Shown: piece after piece, positions 35,456 to 46,199 of the stretch
Position numbering within the stretch: the first letter of the stretch is position 1
Layout of the letters: every line of letters begins with the position of its first letter
DNA from: Thuidium tamariscinum
Taxonomy: Eukaryota; Streptophyta; Bryopsida; Hypnales; Thuidiaceae
Assembly: GCA_947034885.2 (NCBI GenBank)
Contig: OX344749.2
Location: forward strand, 5,533,501-5,597,500
Direction of reading: 5' to 3'
Length of the DNA stretch: 64,000 nt
Program-made: the position numbers and the translations under genes
The notes under the pieces: model-generated
Seen by the model: the letters and a program-made list of their open reading frames with translations, nothing else
Database searches by the model: none
What the model was told of the DNA's origin: nothing

Positions 35456-36334
35456 TGATCACAAGAAAAATTTTAAATTTTATTATTTATTTCTAAGTAA
35501 GCAAAAATTGTGAAATATGATCTACAAAATCATGGCTATATGGTTAGATCTCATTAATATTTTCTAATAATAAATTTCACAAAAAGTTGAAAATTCCTTC
35601 TAAAATTGATAGTAAACTAGAATAGATATTTTTAATTTTTATAAGAATTATTTCCTTTGATTTCTAAATGTTAGATGCTATTATGATGATTTTAAGATGA
35701 ATTGTACTCTAATTTATTTCAAGTCATTTTTTTAATTTTCTTTTTTGAAATGGGAAGAATATTTTTTGAGGTGAAATATACTTGCACCTTATAAATTATG
35801 GAATACACACATTCATACATATATGTGTATATATATACATACTTATATATTTACACAAATATAGAGACACACACATACATACATACATATACAAAGAGAA
35901 GTTTTGAAAATCTACATTGTATAAATGCAACAAAACTATCACAATAACCTATAATCATTTACTACTTGAAATAGATGGATGAAAAAAAATCAAGATTTTG
36001 TGCATTCCAAAGATGTTTGCATTCATTTTTTATACAAAATTTGAAAGTGTAGTCTTCAAGGGGGTAAAGGAAAAATTTAGCTGAGCTATTAAAAAAACAT
36101 TCACAACAATTTTGGACCTCAAAAACACCAAGGGACCTTCAAGATTTCTTCACAATCCTAAGACCAATTAGTTGATCAAATGGAAGTTTTCCAAATTGAA
36201 AGAAACATCTACATGTAAGGTGGGCATCCAAAATGTGCAACTCACCCTAAACCATCATCTTCACTTTGTATACATTCTCCAATATCAATCACATAGCTTA
36301 GTAAAAGAAACTATTTAAAAACCAATTGAAACTT
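35456..36334. other. AT-rich spacer with an AC/AT microsatellite
   Basis: A mixed tata/acac/catacata tract occupies about 35810-35892. The rest has no supported feature. Confidence 0.45.
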
Positions 36335-36505
36335 TGTTCCTTCGTAACTTTTGCGTACAATATCCAAATGTTGTATTCTTTGATGCGTTGGAACCTTCTT
36401 TTTAACGTGAGTGCCAACAAGAAAACACAAAAATTTGACCAGTCTAGTAAAACTAACTAGGCACAGAGGCAAACAGTGGCGGTTTGGGGGGTACCCACCT
36501 CATAT
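36335..36505. mobile_element. Fragment of the GGTAGGTACACCC element (Q family)
   Basis: Landmarks taacttttgcgtacaatatc, ttctttgatgcgttggaac, gtgccaacaagaaaacac and the end gtggcggtttggggggtacc match 43970-44109 in order. The left end is missing. Confidence 0.55.
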
Positions 36506-37307
36506 ATGGCCAAATGCTGTTTTTTTCATATGCAACTTTTCTAATGGCGTAGACCCATCAGAATTCGGATGCCATAGTATGTTCTCAATCCCAAAGTTGT
36601 CTGTAAATCTAGTGTCCAAGTGTTCCTTTATGAGTAAGTTTCCTGTACCATTAAAGTCTCCCCCCATTCTGGCCACTGGAATACTGGATGCTTGGAGAAG
36701 GTGCTAAGTTACAGCTGCATGGGCTTTTGACGAGAATAAAATCGCAGTCAGTTTTACTTGACTGATGCAGATTCGCAGAAAAGCATGTAAGTCTGCGTCC
36801 AAACAAAGGAACTGATAAAATTATGTTGAACTATGACTCACTGGGTGCCAAATCTAGTCAATAACTTACAATTAGGATGGTTTTCTTGAACATGAAGGAT
36901 TGAAAGACTACTTTTCCTCCCCCAAAGAGGTGAAGTGGCAAATAATGGTTATTACTATGGTTTTGTAGGGTTTAGGGTAGACCTTACTCATGAAATGTAT
37001 GTTTTTGAAGGCATCGTAGAAGGTGCTATGGACACTAAAGTAAACACCTATTACCACCCTGATTTGAAATCTCAATATCCTGAGTCTCATTTCAAGAGGG
37101 GTATAATTTCAAGAGGGATATTTTCCATAGAATGATGTGTGCTTCATTCACAAATTAAACCCAAGTGAAATTGTAATTTTTTAATTAAAATCATAATTTC
37201 TTTGAATTTCTAAAGTGGTCTCCCTTTAATTCTAAATTGCCTATAGAGTAAAGCGATAAATGTCCCATAAACAACATATAAGTGCCTTTCCATGTATTTA
37301 GTGACAC
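36506..37307. other. Mixed-composition spacer, nothing recognised
   Basis: Frames at 36411-36707 and 36935-37135 are short and without recognisable features. Confidence 0.3.
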
Positions 37308-37311
37308 TTAA

Positions 37312-37846
37312 CTCTTAAAAGGCCCAAGGCCAATTTTCGGTCAAAAAACAATCAAAGTCCCTTTTCGTTGCATTCATCCAAGAAAACAAAACAAAAATTT
37401 AGAATCTAACAATAGAATCTTATACTTTATTTGTTTGAAATCATGTGGTACAAATTTAATGAAGTTTGACCGTATTAATCAAAAGATATTTGCATTCAAA
37501 GTTAGAAAAAAGAGTTTTTTTGAATAATATTCAATACTTTCAAACATTCTTTTCAATAAAATTTTACTAAAAACCTTATTGAAAGGTTATTACTTAAAAG
37601 ACTATACTACTAGGACTATATTTAAAACACCCCTTTCTCTTGTAGTATTTGCAAGGCCAAAAAAATGATATTTGTCAATTCAAATACTAATCTAAAAGGT
37701 AGGAAATTCTGAAATTTTTTCTACATCTTTTCAATCCTATAGTTACATGTGTCAGAATTTTATTTTTTTTAAAGTTTTTGTACTAGTATTAGAAATGGGA
37801 GTTTTGAAGCATGTTTGGTAAAAACATAGCCAAAAACATTTAAAGG
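37312..37846. mobile_element. TTAA-flanked chimeric element H (family 1 end joined to family 2 end)
   Basis: Exact TTAA stands on both sides (37308-37311 and 37847-37850). The left part (aaggcccaaggcc, gttgcattcatccaagaaaa, gaagtttgaccgtattaat) matches the left part of the family 1 copy at 23061. The right part (atttgtcaattcaaatacta, ttctacatctttt, gaagcatgtttggtaaaaac) matches the family 2 end seen at 48000-48179 and 53800-54015. At the join (about 37565-37650) lies a CACTA-like remnant ending tctcttgtagta. It is 535 bp. Confidence 0.75.
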
Positions 37847-37904
37847 TTAAGCAATTTTGTAGCAAATTGTGAGAAATATGAGGTGGTATAACTTTTCTCC
37901 ATAT

Positions 37905-38245
37905 TGAAAGATAGGAAATATGAAGATCACATATTTTTCATAATTTTATTTCCAAAATTGAATTTACTATGAATTTTGGGAGCCAAAAAGTACTTAATTA
38001 TGATACACAACTAATGTCTAGACTCTTCCAATTCCAAACATTCTAGTAATTTTTTTTTTGCTAATTTCTTCCTCCTTTCTTGTTCACTACTAGAGGACTT
38101 GTGTCTCAACCTTACTAGTTCCAAATTTGAAAAGGATTCAAAAAAATACATTCCAAACTTCAGTCAAAGATCTCTTCTAGCCTTGATTGGAAATACTACA
38201 TCCTATAGGTTGAGTATTGAACATGGTTGACAATTGGTGCCTCTT
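37905..38245. repeat. Repeat family Y, copy 4 (ends unclear)
   Basis: Shares attttgggagccaaaaagt, gtctagactcttccaattcc and ctcctttcttgttcacta with the other Y copies, in the same order. No terminal repeat is discernible. Confidence 0.5.
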
Positions 38246-38328
38246 CTTTACGTGGGAACATACCCAAATTTTCAATTGACTCTACCCAAAAGCAACATCT
38301 AGTGCTTGAGTTACTCAAACTTCTTTAA

Positions 38329-38609
38329 GGGTCACCTTCCATGTGAGCTGGGCTGGTAAGAAAGCAAGAAGAGGACAAGAAGCTCCTACCGATTCTCTCG
38401 CCGGCCTCAGTGAGCGGAGAAGCAAGAGTTCCAACTTCACCGATATCATTGGACGAGGGGATTGGTGGAGATTGATCAAACCGTTATGTGTGCTTTTCTT
38501 ACTCGATATCTTCCCACACACCGGATTCACATAGAAGTGTCATCACTCACTTGTCACTGTAGCTCTCCCTTACAAGTTCTACCGGCCCGGCTCACATGGA
38601 AGTTGGCCC
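38329..38609. mobile_element. Inverted-repeat element with a GC-rich core (possible captured sequence)
   Basis: The left end GGGTCACCTTCCATGTGAGC and the reversed right end GGGCCAACTTCCATGTGAGC match over about 31 bases with about four mismatches. Flanks are TTAA (38325-38328) and TAAG (38610-38613). The 281-bp element has a much GC-richer core than its surroundings, with a 63-codon frame on each strand; neither is recognisable. Confidence 0.65.
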
Positions 38610-38613
38610 TAAG

Positions 38614-39092
38614 ATAGTTTTAGGTCAATACACTAAAGCTTCTTACCCTTTCAATTGAGAGCCACTAATTATTATTTCCTATGGAACTTGCTTCTAAAGT
38701 TTTTCTTTATTCATTTCCATTTTTTCTCTAACATAACTATTTGTTTCAAAGGCAAATAAAGAGAACAATTTAACCAATTCCGCTCGAAAAAATATTACTC
38801 CGTAGGAAAGTTCCATGTCCCTTACATATGCACTTAGCAACTAACATTCCTGCCCAGTTCTGGATGAACTGTACCCTGTGCAACTGAAGAATGTTGAGGC
38901 GGGGGAAAACAAGCAATGTTGGAACGGAACATTCCATGCAACGGCGTGGGATCGCAATCAAACTAATGGGAAGCCTGCTCGATCAGTTCCGAAGGAAAGT
39001 GAGCCTAGCCCACGGAAGTTGGAAATTCAACTCCACCTTGGAAACTTCTCTCCCTTCAATCATCCATTCCCAACACCTTTAAGTGATAGATT
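38614..39092. other. Mixed-composition spacer, nothing recognised
   Basis: A 77-codon frame at 38878-39111 overlaps a second one in another frame; no family is recognised. Confidence 0.3.
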
Positions 39093-39410
39093 GGTTGGTT
39101 TGTTACATTGAAATCTCACAGAACGTGCATCCCGTGGTCGCAATCTTGCTAGCGTCAGAAAGCTCTCAGCGAGGAGGGTGCACTGACTTTTTTTTCATGG
39201 CATTCCAACTCACTTTGAAAGTTATGAGTTATTAAAAATCTAAACATCCTCGCCGGGGACCTGCTCCCCTGGTCTCATATGTACCGTTTCCTTTTATCAA
39301 TGGAAATTGTCCGTTTGGTTAAAAAAAAAAAAAAAAGAAGTTATGAGTTATTTTTGGTTTTGAAAAAATAGAAAATTACTTTTACTGTGGCTGCGGCAAC
39401 GGCACTGGGT
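39093..39410. repeat. Dispersed repeat V, copy 2, interrupted by a retroposon
   Basis: The order gtttgttacattgaaatctc, agctctcagcgaggagggtg, catggcattccaact and gcggcaacggcactgggtgc parallels copy 1. The insertion at 39234-39337 splits it. Confidence 0.55.
39234..39337 (+). mobile_element. SINE-like retroposon with poly(A) and 15-bp target duplication
   Basis: The direct repeat AAGTTATGAGTTATT stands at 39219-39233 and 39338-39352 without mismatch. The insert is 104 bp and ends in tttggtt plus a run of about 16 A. Its 3' part, ggaaattgtccgtttgg, recurs at 40351-40395 on the other strand. It is probably a 5'-shortened SINE; no A or B box is visible. Confidence 0.75.
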
Positions 39411-39419
39411 GCACTACTG

Positions 39420-40590
39420 TAGTTTGCTTTAAGAATGAACCAGAACGTGGGTAAGAATGGTCACATAATAATACAGTAACTTAGTTATCACGCACTCACC
39501 CTGGAAAGCGAGCAGGAGCAGCATGAACGGACAGAAAGGCAGGCAGGCAGGCGGTGGGACTAGTTGCAAAGGAGGCTGTTCGACCCGGTCTCTCGAACCT
39601 CGATTTGTCCTATTATAGTAACCTCCGCAGTCCGAACTTGGATTCCTGCGGGGACTTGGTACAATTGCACAGTAATATTCCAAGCCGCACTAGTTCATAA
39701 CAGCGTGACTGAGATAAATTAGCGTCCGTCACTCGCAGCCAGTATCGGTACAACTCAAGGTAGTACTTCTCCCCGCTGTACCGCACCGTGAAGAAGTTTC
39801 CATTTGAGGACAAACGCAAGAGAAGGTGGAGCTCAGTGTGGAGGCTTGGGAGGGTAGGCGGGCGGGAATGCATGCCTTGATGGCAGGAGACTTGTCGGGC
39901 CCCTCATTAACGCCGGAGATTGTGCAGCAGAATAGTTCCTTTGCGGCGTGGTCGGTCTACCTCACCACTCTGCAAGTTTGGTTTTTAAAAACTCCAGAAA
40001 AAACACTGCCAACAGCAGCTCCTGTGGCGGGGTTGCCTCCCCCACTCCATTCTTTAATTCATTGTTATTCCAATTAGTGTCGCCTTCATCATCACTCCAC
40101 TGACTTGCTTTTCGTTCCATGCAGCAGCTTTCGCAAGAAGCTGGGACCCTCCACAAAAGCTGGGACGGTGTGTGTGGCAGGCAGGTTGGGAAAAATCCTC
40201 GGCCTGCCACGGCACTGTGCGTAACTTGGAATTAATTACAACTATATTTTACGTCATTTGTAAGCGAGTGCAATCCATCTGGCACAAACGGAACCTTCGT
40301 TGGAGGATTGTGCAACGAGAATCGACACTTGAAATGAATGTTCTCTGCTTCTTCTTCTTTTTTTCTTTTTTTTGAAACAAATGGACAATTCCCATATGTT
40401 CTCTGCTTTTGGAAGAACTGAAGCTGGGGGGGAGAGGGGGTCTGAGTGTCTGGGAGTCTGGCAGGTCGGTACATAAGTTGGCTCTGCCTGCCAGTTTTAC
40501 TGTGTATGACTTGAGTTTTATTTTTTTTATTTTTTTTGAAATCTATGAGAATCCATTGCACTGAACAAACACAAACAACAGCCAAGCCAG
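39420..40590. other. GC-richer island without a recognised gene
   Basis: Composition near 48% GC with ggca and tgcc runs (about 39535-39555). Overlapping short frames on both strands have no protein-like pattern. Confidence 0.35.
40351..40395 (-). mobile_element. Minimal SINE-tail insertion (45 bp) with 13-bp target duplication
   Basis: ATGTTCTCTGCTT is repeated exactly at 40338-40350 and 40396-40408. On the - strand the insert reads gggaattgtccatttgtttc followed by an A-rich tail, matching the 3' end of the retroposon at 39234-39337. Only about 20 bases of body remain, so it was severely 5'-truncated on arrival. Confidence 0.75.
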
Positions 40591-41730
40591 GAGGCCGGAC
40601 TTTAAAGGCAAAACACCCATTCCCACACCTGTTCCTTGCACTGGACTGTAGATTCACCCAAATGCGTCACTAGACTTTCCTTATCCCTGAAGTGCCGGCG
40701 ACGCCATTTCGTGGCGTTTGGACGAATTTGCAACAGTGTACAGGGAGATTGCTAGCAATTTTTCATCCATTTCTTGTTGCTTGACCTTTCACGAAGGATT
40801 ATGAAGAGTACCTAATTCATTTTGTAGTCATGTGAGTGTTTCTCTTCATATGAATTAGAAATTACAGGAAAAAACGGATCACAAAATATGCTATTTTCAG
40901 TGTATTTTGGAAAATTTAGTTCCTTGCTCTAAATCTCAAATTTCTCAAAAAAAATGATATTTTTGGAGTTTGAACCCAACTAACAAAATGAAGGTAATAT
41001 ATTCTAGTTTCTTTTCCAATTGGAATTTTGAAAGAAAAATAATAATTTGAGTATTTTATTGCAATTTGAACTTTACATGTACTTTCAAAGTCTTCTGGAT
41101 TGTAATTATAGAATGACACGGAAATTGAGTTTACACCATGATGTTTGCCACTGAAATTCCCACACATGGTGAAATTCTCAGATTTTTTGAGATAATTTTC
41201 TATTTGATATGATTTTTCTTCACTTTTTCTTCAAAAATTCTCTGAAAAATCAATTTTCCTCAAAAAAATCTAAATTTTTTGGGAAGTACAGAAAACATGT
41301 AGCTTTATCTCTGAAAAATAAATACGAACTTTTTTTATACAAATATAGTCCCAAAATGGGAGCAAACAAAGTGTTGGACACAAGGGTTGAAAACTGTGGG
41401 TATAGGTCCGGCATTTAAGGGTTAATGTGTTTGTCACATGAATGATTGTAATTTGCTGATACAACTGAAGGACAAATAGGGAAATTTGGTTGGTTGAGTG
41501 CCGATTTTCGAAGGGTTTAGTTTGTGGGGCACCTACAGGACGGTTCTGCAGATCTAGGGAGCCAATACTTTGAAAATTTGTAGAAATTACATACTATATC
41601 CGAAAAATCTTTTTTTTTTTAATATTCATGATTTTCACTCGCTAATACTAGAAAAATATCATTTTTAGAAAATGTTGCCTCCAACTATGTTAAATTCCTT
41701 ATTTGGACGTTTTTGGGTGTTTCCATTGTA
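40590..41730. repeat. Dispersed repeat BB, copy 1, split by a TTAA-targeting element
   Basis: Outside the insertion (40685-41421), the sequence is matched in reverse by 59280-59745 and in part by 57595-57835. Shared landmarks are tagattcacccaaatgcgtc, aattgtaatttgctgat-like text, gggcacctacaggac and attccttatttggacg. The repeat's class is unknown. Confidence 0.75.
40685..41421. mobile_element. TTAA-targeting element I, with an empty site preserved elsewhere
   Basis: The left end CCCTGAAGTGCCGG and the reversed right end CCCTTAAATGCCGG differ at two or three positions. Flanks are TTAT (40681-40684) and TTAA (41422-41425). The related repeat at 59280-59745 is unoccupied and has one TTAA (59654-59657) at the equivalent place. 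It is 737 bp with no coding frame. Confidence 0.9.
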
Positions 41731-41749
41731 CGACTTAGGTTTTGATTAA

Positions 41750-41971
41750 CCCCTAAACGACGCTGGAACCGTTTCCTAGTTGATGAACAGGTGGGCCTTT
41801 TGCTATACATGACAGAATTGCAAGCATTCATCCTCAGAATTAGGGGTGGAAAAGGAAGATCTTCTACAGTTCTTTGACTTCAAATACGCACTTTTGGATT
41901 TTTTAATACCAACGATTCCCATGGTTTCACAACAGATGGTTTCTTGGGTGACCCCCCGCGTCGTTTAAGGG
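41750..41971. mobile_element. TTAA-flanked MITE J
   Basis: The left end is CCCCTAAACGACGC and the reversed right end is CCCTTAAACGACGC. Exact TTAA is on both sides (41746-41749, 41972-41975). It is 222 bp. Confidence 0.9.
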
Positions 41972-42053
41972 TTAATAGTATTCTCCAATTGGGTCAAATT
42001 TTGCAGAAGCGCGTGTCCAGTAGTGCATATCCATCCATCCACCATACCTTTAA

Positions 42054-42700
42054 CCCCTAATGCCCAAGGCCTTTTTTAAGTTTTTAGGAATTTGCTCCAA
42101 ATTGAACAAAAAGCCAACATTTTGATAAGCTTTAAGAATTTTTTTGGAAATGTAATGGTACATATTCAAACTAGACGTGTTAGAGATCCCTCACAAAAAG
42201 AAAATACAACATATCACTTATGGATCAAAAGATTATAATGTTTGATGATGAAGGTGTTAAAATTGCAAAAGTGACTTGAAGTCTTTTGATCTTCTTTTTA
42301 CATGTCAAATCTAAAAGGTTGGTCACCAAAAAAATATAAAGTTAAAGGGCCTTATACACAACCCCAATCAATTTATCGTTTCTCAAAATCTACTCTAGAA
42401 TTTTGTAAAATGAATTTCTAATGTGTTTTTTTCTCTCCAAGATCTAGTGTTTTTTAAGGCTCATTTCCAGGAGCCTTGGCAATACTACGGAAAGTCAAAA
42501 TTGCAACAAACACCCTTGTATAAAATCTTGAATAGAAAAATCATAATCAATCATTTTCAAGATCAATTTTTGGATGCTTAAACTAGATGTCAAAAAAAAA
42601 TTTCAAAAAAATAAACTACTAAAAATTGCAACTTGATTAGGTTTTATTTAACTTCAAAGTTTTGCAAACACCACATTTTGGTGCCTTGGTCATTTAGGGG
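42054..42700. mobile_element. TTAA-flanked element K
   Basis: The left end CCCCTAATGCCCAAGGCC is mirrored at the right by CCCCTAAATGACCAAGGC. Exact TTAA is on both sides (42050-42053, 42701-42704). It is 647 bp, non-coding, with an interior unlike families 1 and 2. Confidence 0.85.
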
Positions 42701-42942
42701 TTAACCCTTTTAAAGGCATTGTAGACTAGAATGGTTCGGTTGATGATGGATAATTCTTGCATGTCAAACAAAAGTGCAATTGTCCTACTTTGGAATTTTG
42801 TAGAAATAGAAGGAGGCCATGAAGAGTAGTTTGGTCTACAATGAATATTTTTGAAATTTTTAAACAAGGTGATTTACACTATTTCAAAAAGGATGATCTC
42901 CACAAAACAAGCTTGTCCTTAGAAGATTAAGACAAGATTTTT

Positions 42943-43140
42943 GTTTGTTTGTTACGCTGAGATCTTTCAACATGTATGTCCCCCATTTGCATATTTGTAT
43001 TTCTGGTACTATTAGAAACCCCTTGGCTAGGAGAAGTGTCAGTATAGGCATTCATTTGTTTTTTTTGGATTTTAATTGACAATGTAAAATTTATTGAATT
43101 TCAAAGTTTTTATAAATAAAATTTTGTTTTAAATGATTTC
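42943..43140. repeat. Dispersed repeat V, copy 3
   Basis: It begins gtttgtttgttacgctgaga and continues through ccttggctaggagaag to attgaatttcaaagtttt, parallel to copy 1 but more AT-rich. Confidence 0.5.
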
Positions 43141-43242
43141 TATATTTATTTAAGAAGATTAAGGAGGGCTTGGTCATCATTTTTGAGATTCCTATCAATG
43201 TAGCAATGGCACAAGATACACTAGTAGTACCTTTTAAGATTT

Positions 43243-43425
43243 TTTGTTTGTCTATTTGTTTGTTTTGTTAATTTTGTTTGCTTTGTTTTATAGTGTTTGG
43301 ACTTCTAGTGAGAAAATTATTGAATTTCAAAGCACATATGAATAAAAAATCAGAACATTATTTGTACTATTAATACTCTAGCTATGGCAATATTAGAAGA
43401 CACAAATTATAGCAATGGCATGGGG
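43243..43425. repeat. Dispersed repeat V, copy 4 (worn)
   Basis: It shares the tttgtttgtctatttgtttg start, attgaatttcaaagc and the tagcaatggcatgggg end with the other copies. It lies about 100 bp after copy 3 in the same orientation. Confidence 0.4.
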
Positions 43426-43434
43426 AACAATAAA

Positions 43435-43759
43435 GTAGGAGGTACTAAAAGTCAACAGGCTCAAAAATGGAACACTTCTTTAAATGTATATTGTTTGTAC
43501 ATGTTGCTTTCTCATAGCCTTCAACAATGTACAAAATTGTGTACATTTTAGGAGGTGCTTCATTTTGGAGCCCTATGCCATTTCAACTTCAAAATTTTAT
43601 AACTAATTCTACAAAGCTCCAAAAAATATGAAATGACTTGGATTAGATGTCAATTCCACTTTTCTCTTAAGAAAAAATTATTGAAAAATATTTCAAGATG
43701 TTACACCTCCCCAGAATTCAGTTCCAGCCCTTAAATGCTCCATTTATAGATCTCATATC
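43435..43759. mobile_element. GGTAAGAGG family element, copy P4 (inverted interior)
   Basis: Interior landmarks ttgaaaaatatttcaagatg, gatgtcaattccacttttc and tttcaacttcaaaattttat are the reverse complement of copy P1. Ends agtaggaggtac and agatctcatat are worn; flanks are ATAA and TTAG-like. It is about 325 bp, the family length. Confidence 0.6.
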
Positions 43760-43791
43760 TTAGTCAAAATGATTGATTACTATTAACATAA

Positions 43792-44474
43792 GGTAGGAGG
43801 TCCTGAAATGGAGCAGGCATTAAGAATGGACCCTATAAGGTAGGTACACCCAAAAGTGCCATGTTCCTAAAAGCGCCATCTACAGTGCACATATATTTCT
43901 GAAATCAGTCATGTTCACAGACTGTATATGGTGCTTTCAGAAACAGACTTTGATTGTTAATAACTTTTGCATACGGTATCCAAATCCTGCGTTCTTTGGT
44001 GCATTGGAACATGCTTTCACTTGCCAACAAGACTACATAAAAATTTGAACTAATTAATAGTAGGAACTAGGCTTAGTATGAATAAGTGGCTTTTTTGGGT
44101 GTACCTACCTTAAATGGTGCTTGAATGGACTGGATGTGGTTATTAAATTGACCTCTGTAGTCATTGAATGAATCTAGAAAAATATTATTCATTATTCTAA
44201 GAGCCAATCATTTCCCTTGCTTTTCCCATTTTTCTTTGGAAGCTACAATGAACACTGTAAGAAGGACCTAGGATCATAAATAGGGACCTACGACACATCT
44301 CGTTTGAAAATTCATAACTAATTCAAAAATGATCCAAAAAATGTAAAACAACTTCGGTTAGATGCCAATTCCTCTTGTCTTTCAATAAAAATTTAATGAA
44401 AAATATTTCAAGAACTTTCACCTGACCGAAATTCAGATTCAGTGCTTAGATGGTCCATTTCAGGACCTTCTACC
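43792..44474. mobile_element. GGTAAGAGG family element, copy P5, carrying a nested element
   Basis: The left end GGTAGGAGGTCCTGAAATGG and the reversed right end GGTAGAAGGTCCTGAAATGG are nearly identical. Flanks are ATAA (43788-43791) and TTAA (44475-44478). The interior from about 44280 matches the reverse of P1. A second element occupies 43839-44109. Confidence 0.8.
43839..44109. mobile_element. TTAA-flanked element Q, nested in P5
   Basis: The left end is GGTAGGTACACCCAAAAGTG and the reversed right end is GGTAGGTACACCCAAAAAAG. Flanks are ATAA (43835-43838) and TTAA (44110-44113). It is 271 bp. A partial relative lies at 36335-36505. Confidence 0.85.
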
Positions 44475-44971
44475 TTAACGACTCATAACGAGACAGTCTC
44501 TGCAATCACGTTACCGCGTCCCTCCTAAATTAGTGAACTGAAACAAAGGGCATCTCCAGTGACTGCCGGCAACTGGTCCAACACAGAGGCCGGCACGGGG
44601 CAAGCAGTGTGGCGGTACCCCAGCCTCCAGTTCCAAGCGTCCCAGTGCGCTCTCGTTGGAGAAATCCTAACTTACTTCAGGTGTGGTTGAAATCCCACCG
44701 AGGAGCTGGCAGGTGGCTATCATGAATCAGTGGTGGGCTGAGAGCTTCAGGAATCATTGAGAGCCGGATTGGAGGAATCGAAGCAGATGAGAAATGGGAG
44801 GAGTGGAGGGCGGGTTCAGTTTGCTCAACTGCGCTGCTGCGCGTTCAGTTAGCGTGCAATGTTGCGCCCTCGTCAGCTAGAATTGCCCAAAGTGCCGGGC
44901 GAGTGAAGATTGTGGCCAAGGCCGCTAAGATGGGGTGCCCAGTAACGGTCCGCATGAAGATATTTCAATCC

Positions 44972-45157
44972 TGGTCCGCGATGACCCTAAACTACCGGAT
45001 GATGGTCGTGAGGTACCCAAAGCGAATGCCGTGGTTGCGGGTTCGATTCCTGGTGGCAGCAGGATCTCTACCTAGCGTGAAATCAGCCTCTCTTCCTGAC
45101 GGACCCCTCGCAGTGTGTTTCCTCAACACGCTTGTGTCAAAAAAAAAGAAAAAAAAA
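44972..45157 (+). mobile_element. tRNA-derived SINE with perfect 16-bp target duplication
   Basis: GAAGATATTTCAATCC occurs exactly at 44956-44971 and 45158-45173. The 186-bp insert has a pol III B box GGTTCGATTCC at about 45047-45057, a weaker A-box-like TGGTCGTGAGG upstream, and a 3' tail of A runs broken by single G. This structure is that of a tRNA-derived SINE. The exact duplication suggests a fairly recent insertion. Confidence 0.88.
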
Positions 45158-46164
45158 GAAGATATTTCAATCCCACCCACACGAAAGCCATTGCCGGACC
45201 GTTCACCGTTCCCAGGGGCAGGGAGAACTGACCCCTCGCTCGGTCACTCCGGTAAAACGCTGTAATTTTTTATTTTTCACACAAATTTCTTTTTGCAAAT
45301 TTTGAATTCATATTTGCGATCAGAGACCGCAAATTAGTTAGGGGGTGATGAAAGTAGGGCTGATCACGGCCCATCACGGCCCAAACTAGGGGGCTTTTTG
45401 TTTTGATTGCACCTCTGGTAAAACAAGGTAAGGCCGAGCGAGGGGGCCAATCCACCCAGATCGTTCCCAGGCACTGCTCTTCCTTACTTAAAGCTTACGT
45501 TCCTGGAGGATGCCAAGGAAGTTTGCTTTCTACATCTCCACTGCCATGGCAGAGTGACGTGTCTCCTCCCGAGTCTGTCTTGGCTTTGGCCTGATGATCG
45601 AATCGGATGACTGGCGTGACTGGCTGGACGGAGTTGGACAGCCGGAATCCCACCAAGGGGGGTTGGTGCACGGAGCTGCTGCATTGGGGCTGCATTTGTG
45701 GCGTGGGTACAGAGCTGCTTGGACAGCCCAATTAAATGGGATGCAGACGGGGAGGGCAGGAGTGGGGCCCTGCCTGCCTGCCTGCCTTGTACTGGTAGTT
45801 CAACATTTTTGGGACTTCGGGACCCTTTTGCAAATGGCCGACGCGACGGATGGCATTCAACATTGGAAGTTTGGAACTTCACTTGCAGGAGGGAAGGACG
45901 TTAACTTTAGAACAGCTGAAGAGCTGATCAGCCTGGACGGACGGACGGACGGAGTGTGTTGATCAGACAGGTAATGCTATCGATCAGCCAGGTGCAATTC
46001 AATTTACTCCAAAGATTCGAATATTCTCTCCTCTCCTTAAAACTAGAACGTTCTGGAGGCAGGATCCAGTGCCGAATCTTGTGCTCCTCGCTAGCCCTTC
46101 TGTGATACGGAGTTTGCAGAAAGTCGAGTGGTCTTAAGTTAAGTTAATTACATTGTCAAGATTT

Positions 46165-46199
46165 TTTATTTTTTATTTTTTTGGCGCAAATGAATATAC
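46165..46199 (-). mobile_element. Possible minimal retroposon tail (about 35 bp)
   Basis: A T-rich insert plus ggcgcaaatgaatatac lies between TGTCAAGATTT (46154-46164) and TGTCCAGATTT (46200-46210), an 11-bp repeat with one mismatch. It resembles the tail-only insertion at 40351-40395 in form but not in sequence. Confidence 0.4.

Noticed and set aside
35810-35892. Possible CRISPR-like or regularly spaced repeat
   Set aside because: It is an irregular AC/AT microsatellite without spacers.
1680-43425. V repeats as long terminal repeats of a retroelement
   Set aside because: No TG...CA ends, primer-binding site, polypurine tract or coding interior was seen between any pair.
45047-45057. GGTTCGATTCC as part of a tRNA gene
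   Set aside because: There is no cloverleaf around it; the exact target duplication and A-rich tail show a SINE.
45484-45962. Overlapping frames of 122-132 codons in a GC-rich island
   Set aside because: Frames are open on both strands at once, with tetranucleotide runs inside and no recognisable domain.
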